NCBI GenBank assembly: GCA_011046405.1
Contig: DSAR01000124.1
Coordinates: forward strand, 1 to 16,057
Source: Chloroflexota bacterium
GTDB lineage: Bacteria > Chloroflexota > Anaerolineae > B4-G1
Direction: 5' to 3'
Length of the DNA stretch: 16,057 nucleotides
The notes under the pieces were generated by a model. The model was not told the DNA's origin and did not search any database. It was given only the letters and a program-made list of their open reading frames with translations. Shown here piece after piece: positions 4,704 to 11,589 of this stretch. Each line of letters opens with the position of its first letter. The first letter of the stretch is position 1. The position numbers and the translations under genes were made by a program.

Positions 4704-6815
4704 ATGCTTGAACGATGCTACGACAAATTGTTTGCTCTATTATTAGTATTGACGCTGCTGGCGCTCACACCGACAGGCCTGGTCGCGCAGATCACCTTCT
4801 ATTGCAGCGCTGTGGACGAGATCCCACAAGCCGAATGTGAGGCGCTGACAGCCCTATATGACGCCACCGACGGTTATAAGTGGGCTGACAACGACGGCTG
4901 GCTGGTGACGAACGAAGCATGCGCCTGGCACGGGGTCACGTGCCGGGATGGCCATGTGGTGGCGCTTGACCTGTCCGAAAACCGACTGAACGGCCCACTC
5001 CCGCCTGAAATCGGCGACCTCACCGGGTTGACAATACTTGCTCTATCCAGCAACCAACTGAGCGGCTCCATCCCGCCCGAGCTTGCTAATCTCACCGCGC
5101 TGACGGAACTTCACCTGGGCGACAACCCATTGAGTGGTCCGATCCCTGCTTGGATCGGCGACCTCACTGCGCTGACAGGACTTTACCTATGGGGCAACGA
5201 ATTCAACGGCCCCATACCGCCCGAACTTGGCAACCTCACCGGGTTGACGATACTTGCCCTGTCCAACAATCGACTGAGCGGCTCCATCCCGCCCGAACTT
5301 GGCAACCTCACCGCGCTGAAGGAACTTTACCTGTGGAACAACGAACTCAAGGGCTCTATCCCGCCGGAGCTTGGCAACCTCACCCCGTTGACCATGCTGG
5401 CCCTGTCCGAAAACCAACTGAGCGGCTCCATCCCGCCGGAGATCGGCAACCTCATCACATTGACGGAACTTCACCTGGGCGACAACCAATTGAGTGGTCC
5501 AATCCCTGCCTGGATCAGCGACCTCAAGGCGTTGAAAGTACTTTGGCTGTCCAAAAACCAACTGAGCGGCCCCATCCCGCCCGAAATCGGCGAACTCACC
5601 ACGTTGGAGAGGCTTAACCTGCACGACAACCAACTGCACGGCCCCTTGCCCCCCGAAATCGGCAATCTCGCCGCGTTGACGGAGCTTTGGCTACACGATA
5701 ATGAGTTGAGCGGCCCGATCATCCCCGAAATCGGCCACCTCACCGCGTTGAAGTCGCTTCACCTGACCAACAATCAACTGAGTGGCTCTATACCCTCCGA
5801 GATCGGCAAACTCACCAATCTGGAGTGGCTGGCTGCATCTCGAAACCGGCTCAGCGGCCCGATCCCGCCGGAAATTGGCAACCTCACGGCGTTGATCATA
5901 CTGGTGCTGTCCGAAAACCAATTGAGTGGCACTATCCCGCCCGAACTTGGCAACCTCAGCGCGTTGGAGTCGCTATATCTGGCCGACAACCAACTGAGCG
6001 GGGAACTGCCCGTCGCGTTGACGCAATTACAGGCATTGCAGACATTCACCTTCGACGAGCCTGACGTCCACGTACCGCCAGACGGCCCCGTGCCCGCGTG
6101 GCTCGCCAGCTTTGGTCATCCCAGCGGAAAAGTCCCGAGCAGCGACACAAGACGATCAGAAATTCGCGAGACGCTTCCCTACCTTCTAAATTTGCTGATC
6201 GTATTGGCCGTGGTGGGCGCCCTGATATTTATGTGGACTGAAAGATGGCGGCGACCGAAATCAGCGCCCTACGAGGCTGAGACAGCGCCCCGAGGCATCA
6301 CAGCGCAAGAGACACGCACCGGCTTGATGATCACCTATCACTCACCCATACTTAGACGCCTTTTCGCACTGGCCTTCCTCGCGGTGATTTTGTTCATGTC
6401 CGGGCAAGAAATCGTTTCAGGCCAATATTTCAGGGAGACTCGACTGGGGGTGCTCTTTATCCCGATCATGATGCTCTTTGCTTATGGGTTATTAGCGACG
6501 TTACTGAACAGCACAAGCATTCAGGCCGAAGAGGGAATGTTGACCATCCGCCGTGGCCCGATCCCCATGCCGGGCAATCGAGAGGCGCCGCTGAGAGAGA
6601 TCACCCAGATCTATTGCCAGGAGAAAGTCCACCGTTCGCGTCGAACATCGCGCCGCAGCTACAGCTATGCGCTGTATGCCATCATGCGCAAGGATGGTGA
6701 AAAGATACACCTGATCAGCTTCTCGAAACCGGCCCAGGCGCGCTATGTCGAACGGCAACTCGAGCGCCACCTGGGCATTCAGGACGTTTGGGTAGGCGGA
6801 GAATTCCCCAAGTGA
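4704..6815 (+). CDS. Membrane-anchored plant-type leucine-rich repeat protein with C-terminal PH-like domain
   Basis: This is a 703-aa protein with the layout of a receptor. A signal peptide (about 1-28) is followed by an N-terminal cap (about 34-80) with CEALTALYDATDG and WHGVTC, as in plant LRRNT-like caps. Fifteen regular 24-residue repeats (about 85-444) follow the plant consensus L-x-x-L-x-L-x-x-N-x-L-S-G-x-I-P-P-E-x-G-N-L, with one degenerate repeat to about 470. Three hydrophobic segments lie at 493-511, 553-572 and 583-603. The C-terminal 90-100 residues (LTIRRGPIPMPGNR, then ITQIYCQEKV, ending LERHLGIQDVW) resemble a small PH-like domain seen after membrane segments in uncharacterised bacterial proteins. 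By family, the LRR horseshoe binds protein or glycan ligands outside the cell. The partner is unknown. AGGAGG precedes the ATG by six bases. The 72-bp DNA periodicity makes repeat number prone to recombination. Confidence 0.93.
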   Translation: MLERCYDKLFALLLVLTLLALTPTGLVAQITFYCSAVDEIPQAECEALTALYDATDGYKWADNDGWLVTNEACAWHGVTCRDGHVVALDLSENRLNGPLPPEIGDLTGLTILALSSNQLSGSIPPELANLTALTELHLGDNPLSGPIPAWIGDLTALTGLYLWGNEFNGPIPPELGNLTGLTILALSNNRLSGSIPPELGNLTALKELYLWNNELKGSIPPELGNLTPLTMLALSENQLSGSIPPEIGNLITLTELHLGDNQLSGPIPAWISDLKALKVLWLSKNQLSGPIPPEIGELTTLERLNLHDNQLHGPLPPEIGNLAALTELWLHDNELSGPIIPEIGHLTALKSLHLTNNQLSGSIPSEIGKLTNLEWLAASRNRLSGPIPPEIGNLTALIILVLSENQLSGTIPPELGNLSALESLYLADNQLSGELPVALTQLQALQTFTFDEPDVHVPPDGPVPAWLASFGHPSGKVPSSDTRRSEIRETLPYLLNLLIVLAVVGALIFMWTERWRRPKSAPYEAETAPRGITAQETRTGLMITYHSPILRRLFALAFLAVILFMSGQEIVSGQYFRETRLGVLFIPIMMLFAYGLLATLLNSTSIQAEEGMLTIRRGPIPMPGNREAPLREITQIYCQEKVHRSRRTSRRSYSYALYAIMRKDGEKIHLISFSKPAQARYVERQLERHLGIQDVWVGGEFPK

Positions 6816-6818
6816 GGA

Positions 6819-6840
6819 GACAGGTTGAAGGGGCCCTGTC
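6819..6840. terminator. Weak hairpin between convergent genes
   Basis: GACAGG (6819-6824) pairs with CCTGTC (6835-6840) around a ten-base loop, just after the LRR stop. No T-run follows, so termination is only suggested by position. Confidence 0.25.
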
Positions 6841-6890
6841 CTTGCCCACCGAAAGGGTGACGCTGCGAGGAACGGGAGTCTGGGTGCGAT

Positions 6891-7574
6891 TCATCGCACT
6901 TTGCGTTCTGCTGACGTGATACCGAGCGCCCGAAGCCAACTATCGCCTTCTTGACCAATCTCTTCATCCTGGAAGCAATAGTTGTGTTTCCGGATCAGTT
7001 CCGACAACTCATCACACAATCTCTCTAACACGCGCCGCTGAAAGCTCAACAGCCGTTCAAGTTGCTCGGAATCCTGGGCCAGTTCGAGCGCGCGGGAAAA
7101 GTGCGGCAAGCACAGGCCAGACGTCTCGTCCAACGCCGTCGCCAACCGCGCGTCATTCAGATACTTGAGCAGCGTCTGGATGGCAATGTCCTCCATCGTC
7201 CGGCGGTGCACACAGGCCGGGCACTCGGCGGAAGGGCGCAGTCGCTGTAGAATGTTCCGGGTATACTGACGCACCCCTCGTCCCAACGGTGCGACGTCGA
7301 TGGCTTCCAGCACGGCGTTGAGCAGATCACGCTGGATGATGGCCATGCCCAGAACGACGCCATGCCTCTCGGTCAGCATCCAAGCGTGGGTATTGCAGTA
7401 TCCGCGCGCGTCGCGCAGGTCAGCCCGCACGTCAGGGTCATTGATGTGCTCGTACATCGTGTTATCCAAGTAGCTGCGCACGAACGCAAGTGACACCCGG
7501 CACAAGGGACAACCTGTCTTTGTGCAGGCCTCGATCAGGTCAGAATATAGCCTATCCTTGGTGCTCGTTTCCAT
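6891..7574 (-). CDS. Cys/His-rich protein with duplicated CxxC...CxxH halves (DUF6062-like)
   Basis: This is a 227-aa, largely helical, soluble protein. It has two copies of the same putative metal-site layout: Cys22-x2-Cys25 with Cys60-x2-His63 (CPLC, GYCNTHAW), and Cys118-x2-Cys121 with Cys155-x2-His158 (CPAC, GLCLPHF). The gap inside each half is 33-34 residues, which points to an internal duplication. The tail has RKHNYCF, then GDSWLRALG. The architecture reminds me of DUF6062-type proteins of Firmicutes and Chloroflexota. That family name is a recollection, and no activity is known to me. The ATG at 7574 has no clear Shine-Dalgarno. The region just upstream carries the dispersed repeat at 7610-7773. 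The gene converges with the LRR gene and appears monocistronic. Confidence 0.83.
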   Translation of the reverse strand: METSTKDRLYSDLIEACTKTGCPLCRVSLAFVRSYLDNTMYEHINDPDVRADLRDARGYCNTHAWMLTERHGVVLGMAIIQRDLLNAVLEAIDVAPLGRGVRQYTRNILQRLRPSAECPACVHRRTMEDIAIQTLLKYLNDARLATALDETSGLCLPHFSRALELAQDSEQLERLLSFQRRVLERLCDELSELIRKHNYCFQDEEIGQEGDSWLRALGITSAERKVR

Positions 7575-7609
7575 AATTCAATAACGGGCGTATTCACGCT
7601 TCAACGTCA

Positions 7610-7773
7610 TTCCAGCAATCTGTCGGAAAGAAATACAAAAGACTTCGGAAGTCTCTCAGAATCCCTACTTGGCAATTTCGAACCGATTCTGACACCTTGA
7701 CGCGCATAAAACGGCTCGATCAAGACTCCCGAAGTCTAAGTTTTGTTCTCTCCTGCCAAACGACAACCTGCTA
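7610..7773. repeat. Inverted pair of the AGACTTCSGAAGTCT dispersed repeat
   Basis: A forward copy (7610-7654) matches 3299-3343 with six mismatches in 45. An inverted, more diverged copy lies at 7723-7773. Read on the minus strand it has AGCAGGTTGTCG, GGAGAGAACAAAA and AGACTTCGGGAGTCT. The two arms face each other across about 68 bases, so the whole unit is an imperfect long palindrome, MITE-like in form. I see no clear target duplication. Confidence 0.65.
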
Positions 7774-7790
7774 GATGGGGGCTGTCCAGG

Positions 7791-7895
7791 TTCGCTGATT
7801 CGCCTATTCGCTGATTCGCCTATTCGCTGACTCGCCGATTCGCTGACTCGCTGATTCGCTGACTCGCTGATTCGCCGATTTGCTGACTCGCCTGA
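7791..7895. repeat. 8-bp tandem repeat, about 13 units
   Basis: Units of consensus YTCGCYGA (TTCGCTGA alternating with CTCGCTGA, TTCGCCGA and TTCGCCTA) run from 7791 with 12 eight-base steps and a last nine-base unit. Three units make 24 bases or eight codons. Read on the minus strand they therefore encode a periodic S/E/R/Q-rich peptide that forms the C-terminus of the bactofilin-like protein. Confidence 0.88.
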
Positions 7896-8869
7896 TATGC
7901 CATCGTGCCGAAGCGAGTCAGGACGACCGCGCCCAGCCCCAGGCTGCCCAAGACGATGGTGATGAGCCATCCCAGGGGCGCCAGGCATAGGAAGGTATCT
8001 AGCCCGGTGATGATCAGGGTGATCACCAGCGTCCCCAGCCCAGCGGCCCACATAGACGTGGCGTCGGTGCTGGACACTTTAAGCGCTTCCATCAGGCGTT
8101 CGCCGACCAGCAAACCGATACCAATCCAGCCAAACAGCGTGGCAGCCATCAGGCCCAGAGCCACCAAGATGGCTACTGGCGCCAGGCAAATGGTCAAAGC
8201 GAGGACGACAATGAGCACCGTGATGGCGAAAGCGGCTAACAAACCAATACCCAGACTGGGGCCGGGTTCGGCGATCACCGTCTGTTTGATACGGGACGTC
8301 TGTTGAGGCCAAATCAGGGCCACTAATCCACCCACCGCCGCCAGGACCAGGAGGGTCGCCACCGTCCGGATGGCTCTGAACGACCAACTCAATGCTCTCC
8401 CGGGGATCGTAGTCCAGAAGCGAGAGAAACGCGCGGGATGGGATAAGGTGAATCTGAAATCGAAAGGAAAGCCTTGGATCAAGTCCCCATCGACGCGAGC
8501 GTCTTCGTCCCGCTCTAAGTTGCAGTTGAAGTTACACAGGACGTTTCCTTCCACGACAGCATGTTCACCCAGGTAGATGTCTCCGCCGGAGACGATGAGG
8601 TCTTCCTCAACGCGACCCTCTATCTCGGCGTTGCCGTTCCAGACGATGACAGAACCTTCCACGTAGCTGCCCTGTTCCAGGGTGACGTCGCCACCAAAGA
8701 CGATCAGGTCTCCTTCCAGATTTTTGTCGCTTTCCAGAGTATAGTCCTCGTTCCAGATGACGACGTCGTCACCAGGCGGGGCGGACGTGTCGGCCATCGC
8801 TGGCATAGCCAGCAAGATCAGCCAGACAGTCAAAATCAAGGATAACCAGATCAACCGACGTGTTTTCAT
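7820..8869 (-). CDS. Bactofilin-like (polymer-forming) membrane protein
   Basis: This is a 349-aa exported protein. A signal peptide (1-26, ending PAMA) precedes a short right-handed beta-solenoid (about 35-131) with repeats such as GDLIVFGGDVTL, GSVIVWNGNAEI and DLIVSGGDIYL, typical of polymer-forming/bactofilin-like domains. Four to five membrane spans follow (about 171-188, 207-240, 241-258, 275-293, 296-318). The solenoid would sit outside the membrane. The natural end is probably near LTRFGTMAY (about 325). The last 20-odd residues (QQIGESASQRISESANRR) are written by the 8-bp tandem repeat, one of whose variant units supplies the TAG. GGAGG seven bases before the ATG fixes the start. It is the last gene of the ECF sigma unit, 31 bases after the preceding gene. 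It probably affects envelope structure or stress response, but the function is not proven. Confidence 0.88.
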   Translation of the reverse strand: MKTRRLIWLSLILTVWLILLAMPAMADTSAPPGDDVVIWNEDYTLESDKNLEGDLIVFGGDVTLEQGSYVEGSVIVWNGNAEIEGRVEEDLIVSGGDIYLGEHAVVEGNVLCNFNCNLERDEDARVDGDLIQGFPFDFRFTLSHPARFSRFWTTIPGRALSWSFRAIRTVATLLVLAAVGGLVALIWPQQTSRIKQTVIAEPGPSLGIGLLAAFAITVLIVVLALTICLAPVAILVALGLMAATLFGWIGIGLLVGERLMEALKVSSTDATSMWAAGLGTLVITLIITGLDTFLCLAPLGWLITIVLGSLGLGAVVLTRFGTMAYQASQQIGESASQRISESANRRVSE

Positions 8870-8900
8870 AAAGTTGCCTCCAGGGCTTCTTCAGGCCTTT

Positions 8901-9800
8901 TCAGTCATTGGCGACTTCGATCAAGCGTAAATTGCCGATGCCGGTCGTGATTGCGATGCGTACCTCGATTTCCGTATCGCCAAATGCATCGTTGACGTAG
9001 GCGTTGCCCTCTCGTCGCAGTCCTTCGACGTCCACGTTGGTCAAGCCGCCTTCCGTTTTGACTTCGATCCCGACGTCATCAGGCAGGCGCAACGTGAGAG
9101 AACCGACACCGGCCGTGATCTGCACGTCGGCCGAGCGGGCCCAATCGCCAGTGAAGTCGAGAGTGATGTCGCCAACGCCGCCCTGTACCTTCACCTGTTC
9201 CGGGCTCACGTTGCCGATGCCAGTGATCTCTATCTTGGAAGCGCCCGCATTGAGCGCCAGGTTTTCCATCTTAGTCTTGACGGGTTCGTCGAAATGAATG
9301 TTGAAATTGCCAGCGCCAGCGTCTACATCGAGTGCAGTGATCTGTAATCCAGTGAAATCTAGGTCGCCCTTGCCTGCGCCCAGATCCAGGTCGATTTCCA
9401 GGAGCGCAGCGGGTGAGAATTTAAGATTCCAATCGTTGCGGGTGTTCCCGGTGGGAATACCCCAGTTTCCTTTGACACCCCCTTGTTCGACAGTCAACAC
9501 GCCGTCGTCGTACGCGACGATCGGTTCCCACTGTTCAACGTTGTAGCGGAAGCGAGCGGCTAAAAGCGTATCAGCTTCTCCAGCCTCGATTTCGAGCTCT
9601 CCGGCGCCAAAGAGGATGTTGACAGTGGCGAACTCGGCGCCAGACAAGGGGATCTCTTCTCGCTTGGTTTGCATTTCACCCACCTCAATCGTGGGAATGT
9701 TGATGTCGATGTTGATATCTGGGATGTTAGGCACAATGCAGCAGGCGAGGCTGCTGGTGGCCAAGAACAGGCCCGTGATCAGTATGCTAAGTGATCTCAT
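8901..9800 (-). CDS. Exported toast-rack/LiaF-like (DUF4097-type) beta-solenoid protein
   Basis: This is a 299-aa protein. An N-terminal hydrophobic signal ends at SLACC (Cys20/Cys21). This could be a lipoprotein site but does not match the lipobox exactly. The region at about 45-100 resembles the 'toast rack' N-terminal domain. From about 65 to 295 a repeated pattern G-[AVI]-G-x-[LIF]-x-[LIF] recurs (GAGELEI, GAGKGDLDF, GAGNFNI, GASKIEI, GVGDITL, GVGSLTL, GIGNLRL), as in LiaF/DUF4097-type putative adhesins. Such proteins commonly accompany ECF sigma/anti-sigma or two-component envelope-stress genes. The ATG at 9800 follows AAAGAGG and lies 20 bases after the anti-sigma stop. A role in sensing or damping envelope stress is an inference from context. 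Confidence 0.87.
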   Translation of the reverse strand: MRSLSILITGLFLATSSLACCIVPNIPDINIDINIPTIEVGEMQTKREEIPLSGAEFATVNILFGAGELEIEAGEADTLLAARFRYNVEQWEPIVAYDDGVLTVEQGGVKGNWGIPTGNTRNDWNLKFSPAALLEIDLDLGAGKGDLDFTGLQITALDVDAGAGNFNIHFDEPVKTKMENLALNAGASKIEITGIGNVSPEQVKVQGGVGDITLDFTGDWARSADVQITAGVGSLTLRLPDDVGIEVKTEGGLTNVDVEGLRREGNAYVNDAFGDTEIEVRIAITTGIGNLRLIEVAND

Positions 9801-9820
9801 CTATACCTCTTTCCACATAA

Positions 9821-10363
9821 CTAGCGTGTGACTTGCAATCGCCGCAGCGTACCAATCCACAAACCGTTCAGCGTCACCGCGATAGCAAGGCCCAGGACCA
9901 TAGCGACGGCCAATGGGATGGCTAGACTTTCCAGGATGACCAAAAAGGCGCGCGCCATTGTAGCCGTGAAGGACAGCATCTGGCTGACGATTGCTGGCCC
10001 GGCTTGGACAACCAACGGCACGATACCGGTTACGTTTAGCAGGCCCAGCAGTAACGGAGCCACGATCAAGAGCGCCAGGGTCACCGTCCCCAGCGATAGC
10101 GTGGTGAACCCGATGACAGTCTGGCGAACTTTTTGCTGGCGTTCCAGGCGGGCCATCACTTGCACACGTATGCGGACCGGCGGCTCCAGCATTGGCGCGG
10201 CCTTGAATAATTGGTCGAGGACCTGTAACCTGTGCCACTCGGCCCGGCAATTTTCACACACTCTCAAGTGTTGGTCCAAGAGAGGCGCCATCGCCTCGTC
10301 CAAGACATCGTCCTGTCGTTCGCACATCATTTCATAGGCCTGTTTACATTGGATATGGGTCAT
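9821..10363 (-). CDS. Zinc-finger (ZAS/zf-HC2) anti-sigma factor, membrane-bound
   Basis: This is a 180-aa protein. The cytoplasmic N-terminus carries the ZAS zinc motif His32-x3-Cys36-x2-Cys39, with an N-terminal Cys6 or Cys14 as the fourth ligand. This is the module that clamps ECF sigma factors. At least two strong membrane spans follow (about 82-107 and 148-170) with a hydrophobic stretch between them, and a short basic tail. The ATG overlaps the sigma gene's end by 20 bases and has an AGGAGAG-like site. The overlap suggests coupled translation, so that the two partners are made in proportion. It presumably holds the sigma factor at the membrane until a signal, possibly sensed with the following solenoid protein, releases it. 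Confidence 0.93.
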   Translation of the reverse strand: MTHIQCKQAYEMMCERQDDVLDEAMAPLLDQHLRVCENCRAEWHRLQVLDQLFKAAPMLEPPVRIRVQVMARLERQQKVRQTVIGFTTLSLGTVTLALLIVAPLLLGLLNVTGIVPLVVQAGPAIVSQMLSFTATMARAFLVILESLAIPLAVAMVLGLAIAVTLNGLWIGTLRRLQVTR

Positions 10364-10940
10364 GTTCTCTCTCTCCTTCTATCAATTCGGCCAGGCTACG
10401 TCGCGCACGAAAGAGCCGTGATTTGACGGCGCTCACCGTCAGATCGAGCGTCTCGGCGATCTCCTCGTACGAGTAATCATACCAATAGAGCAACGTAATC
10501 GCAACGCGATCGGTGGGCGAGAGCACGTCCAATAGCTGTTGGATGTGTTTCGCCCGTTCTTGCTTGGCGACGACGCTTTCGGGATTGGGGCTGTAACTGG
10601 CCAGGTGGACCATCGTTGGTCCGGTCGTTGCATCATCGGTCGTGGCGATTTCATCCTTGAAAGACAGCCACGTGATGCGCCGCTTCCTGAGCTGGTCGAT
10701 GCAGTAGTGAGAGGCGATAGAGAAAAGCCACGTGCTGAACGGGCGATTGGGGTCGTAGCTCTGCAAATATTTGTACGCCCTCAGAAACGCCTCTTGTGCA
10801 GCTTCCTCCGCCTCGGCAGCGTTGCCCAGCATCCGATACGTCAAATTATAGACCGGTTTTTGATATGCGTTAACCAGGTGACCAAAGGCGACCTGATCTC
10901 CCGCCCGCGCCAGCCTAATCCATTCGTTTTCGTTGTTCAC
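10344..10940 (-). CDS. ECF-type RNA polymerase sigma factor
   Basis: This is a 198-aa sigma-70 family factor of the ECF type (regions 2 and 4 only). Region 2 is about 22-88, with QEAFLRAYKYL, PFSTWLFSIASHYCID and QLRKRR. Region 4 is about 130-187, with the helix-turn-helix YSYEEIAETLDLTVSAVKSR. The start is a GTG at 10938-10940, with a GGAG-like site seven to eight bases upstream. No ATG is better placed. It heads a unit with its anti-sigma factor, a LiaF-like protein and a bactofilin-like protein. A sigma-W-type promoter directly upstream (10986-11011) suggests it activates its own transcription. Confidence 0.96.
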   Translation of the reverse strand: MNNENEWIRLARAGDQVAFGHLVNAYQKPVYNLTYRMLGNAAEAEEAAQEAFLRAYKYLQSYDPNRPFSTWLFSIASHYCIDQLRKRRITWLSFKDEIATTDDATTGPTMVHLASYSPNPESVVAKQERAKHIQQLLDVLSPTDRVAITLLYWYDYSYEEIAETLDLTVSAVKSRLFRARRSLAELIEGEREHDPYPM

Positions 10941-10985
10941 ACCTGTGCTCCATAAACCTGACTTTCAGGCCTTGACATGCTTTAT

Positions 10986-11011
10986 TACGTATCATACCAT
11001 CAAAGGTTGCA
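10986..11011 (-). promoter_or_regulatory. Candidate ECF (sigma-W-like) autoregulatory promoter
   Basis: On the minus strand TGCAAC (11011-11006) is followed after exactly 16 bases by CGTA (10989-10986). The sigma-W consensus of Bacillus is TGAAAC-N16-CGTA, so nine of ten positions match. Transcription would begin about 35-40 bases before the sigma factor's GTG. The -35 box overlaps the target duplication of the element at 11017-11103. Confidence 0.55.
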
Positions 11012-11016
11012 TCGGG

Positions 11017-11103
11017 GTAACTGCTCTGCCTACCGTCCGTTTGCAGCGGATGGGCGGGGGCCCCCGCTCTCCATCGCAGCAAGGGACTGGCCTGAGCAGT
11101 TAC
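11017..11103. mobile_element. 87-bp MITE-like palindromic element with 8-bp target duplication
   Basis: The ends are a perfect 10-bp inverted repeat, GTAACTGCTC (11017-11026) and GAGCAGTTAC (11094-11103). Exactly outside each end lies the same octamer GCATCGGG (11009-11016 and 11104-11111), the signature of transposition. The two halves are complementary with gaps along the whole length, meeting in GCGGGGGCCCCCGC (11054-11067), so the element can fold into one long hairpin. It encodes nothing. GTAA ends with an 8-bp duplication are what IS66-family transposases leave, so it may be mobilised by such an enzyme elsewhere in the genome (inference). Confidence 0.82.
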
Positions 11104-11139
11104 GCATCGGGATAATATGGAAATTGAGTCAGCGGAAGC

Positions 11140-11168
11140 TTGCACAAGCCAAAATTTCGGGGTATAAT
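11140..11168 (+). promoter_or_regulatory. Sigma-70 promoter of the FmdB-type gene
   Basis: TTGCAC (11140-11145), a 17-base spacer and a perfect TATAAT (11163-11168), ending 23 bases before the start codon. This gives a very short leader containing the GGGAGG Shine-Dalgarno (11175-11180). Confidence 0.65.
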
Positions 11169-11191
11169 GTGCGCGGGAGGTCGAAAGAATT

Positions 11192-11506
11192 ATGCCATTA
11201 TATGAATATCAATGTGAAAATTGCGGTGTCCGGTTTGAACGCCATCAACGTATGGCCGAAGATCCAGTCAAGGTCTGCCCCGATTGTGAAGGCAGCGTCC
11301 ATCGCCTCATTCACCCCGTAGGCATCATCTTCAAGGGATCCGGCTTCTACGTGACCGACAATCGAGCGAAGTCGAGCACAGCCAGTCCAGCCAACAAGAC
11401 ATCCGCACCTTCGGAAGAAACCTCATCCACGTCATCTGACTCTAGCACCACCACCACCAATAGCAGTAACAGCGAAAAAAGTAAAAGCAAGAGCAAGAGC
11501 AAGTAA
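11192..11506 (+). CDS. FmdB-family zinc ribbon protein
   Basis: This is a 104-aa protein. The first 45-50 residues are the FmdB/CxxC-CxxC regulatory zinc ribbon: MPLYEYQCENCG with Cys8 and Cys11, then VCPDC with Cys29 and Cys32, then IIFKGSGFY, which is the standard end of the domain. The rest (about 58-104) is a low-complexity tail, first Ser/Thr/Pro-rich and then (SK)n, as in many actinobacterial and Chloroflexota members. FmdB was first linked to regulation of formamidase/amidase genes, but the role of this small family is largely open. GGGAGG precedes the ATG. The gene is monocistronic, with a clear promoter before it and a strong hairpin behind it. Confidence 0.93.
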   Translation: MPLYEYQCENCGVRFERHQRMAEDPVKVCPDCEGSVHRLIHPVGIIFKGSGFYVTDNRAKSSTASPANKTSAPSEETSSTSSDSSTTTTNSSNSEKSKSKSKSK

Positions 11507-11521
11507 TTCCGCCAACACTAC

Positions 11522-11558
11522 AAACGCGGGCGTGGCGATTGTCGTCACGCCCGCGTTT
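11522..11558. terminator. Strong hairpin, probable bidirectional terminator
   Basis: AAACGCGGGCGTG (11522-11534) pairs perfectly over 13 bp with CACGCCCGCGTTT (11546-11558) around an 11-base loop. It lies between convergent genes (stops at 11506 and 11590). The A/T flanks of the stem give short U-tracts on both strands. Confidence 0.8.
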
Positions 11559-11589
11559 AACGTCGGGATCAAAGTCATCTACCCAGAGA

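Noticed and set aside
5187..5639. Repetitive minus-strand frame opposite the LRR array
   Set aside because: Its repeat pattern is simply the complement of the 72-bp LRR units.
7610..7773. Complete insertion sequence
   Set aside because: There is no transposase and no target duplication. Only two facing copies of the dispersed repeat can be supported.
7791..7895. CRISPR array
   Set aside because: The units are 8 bp with no spacers, so it is a simple tandem repeat.
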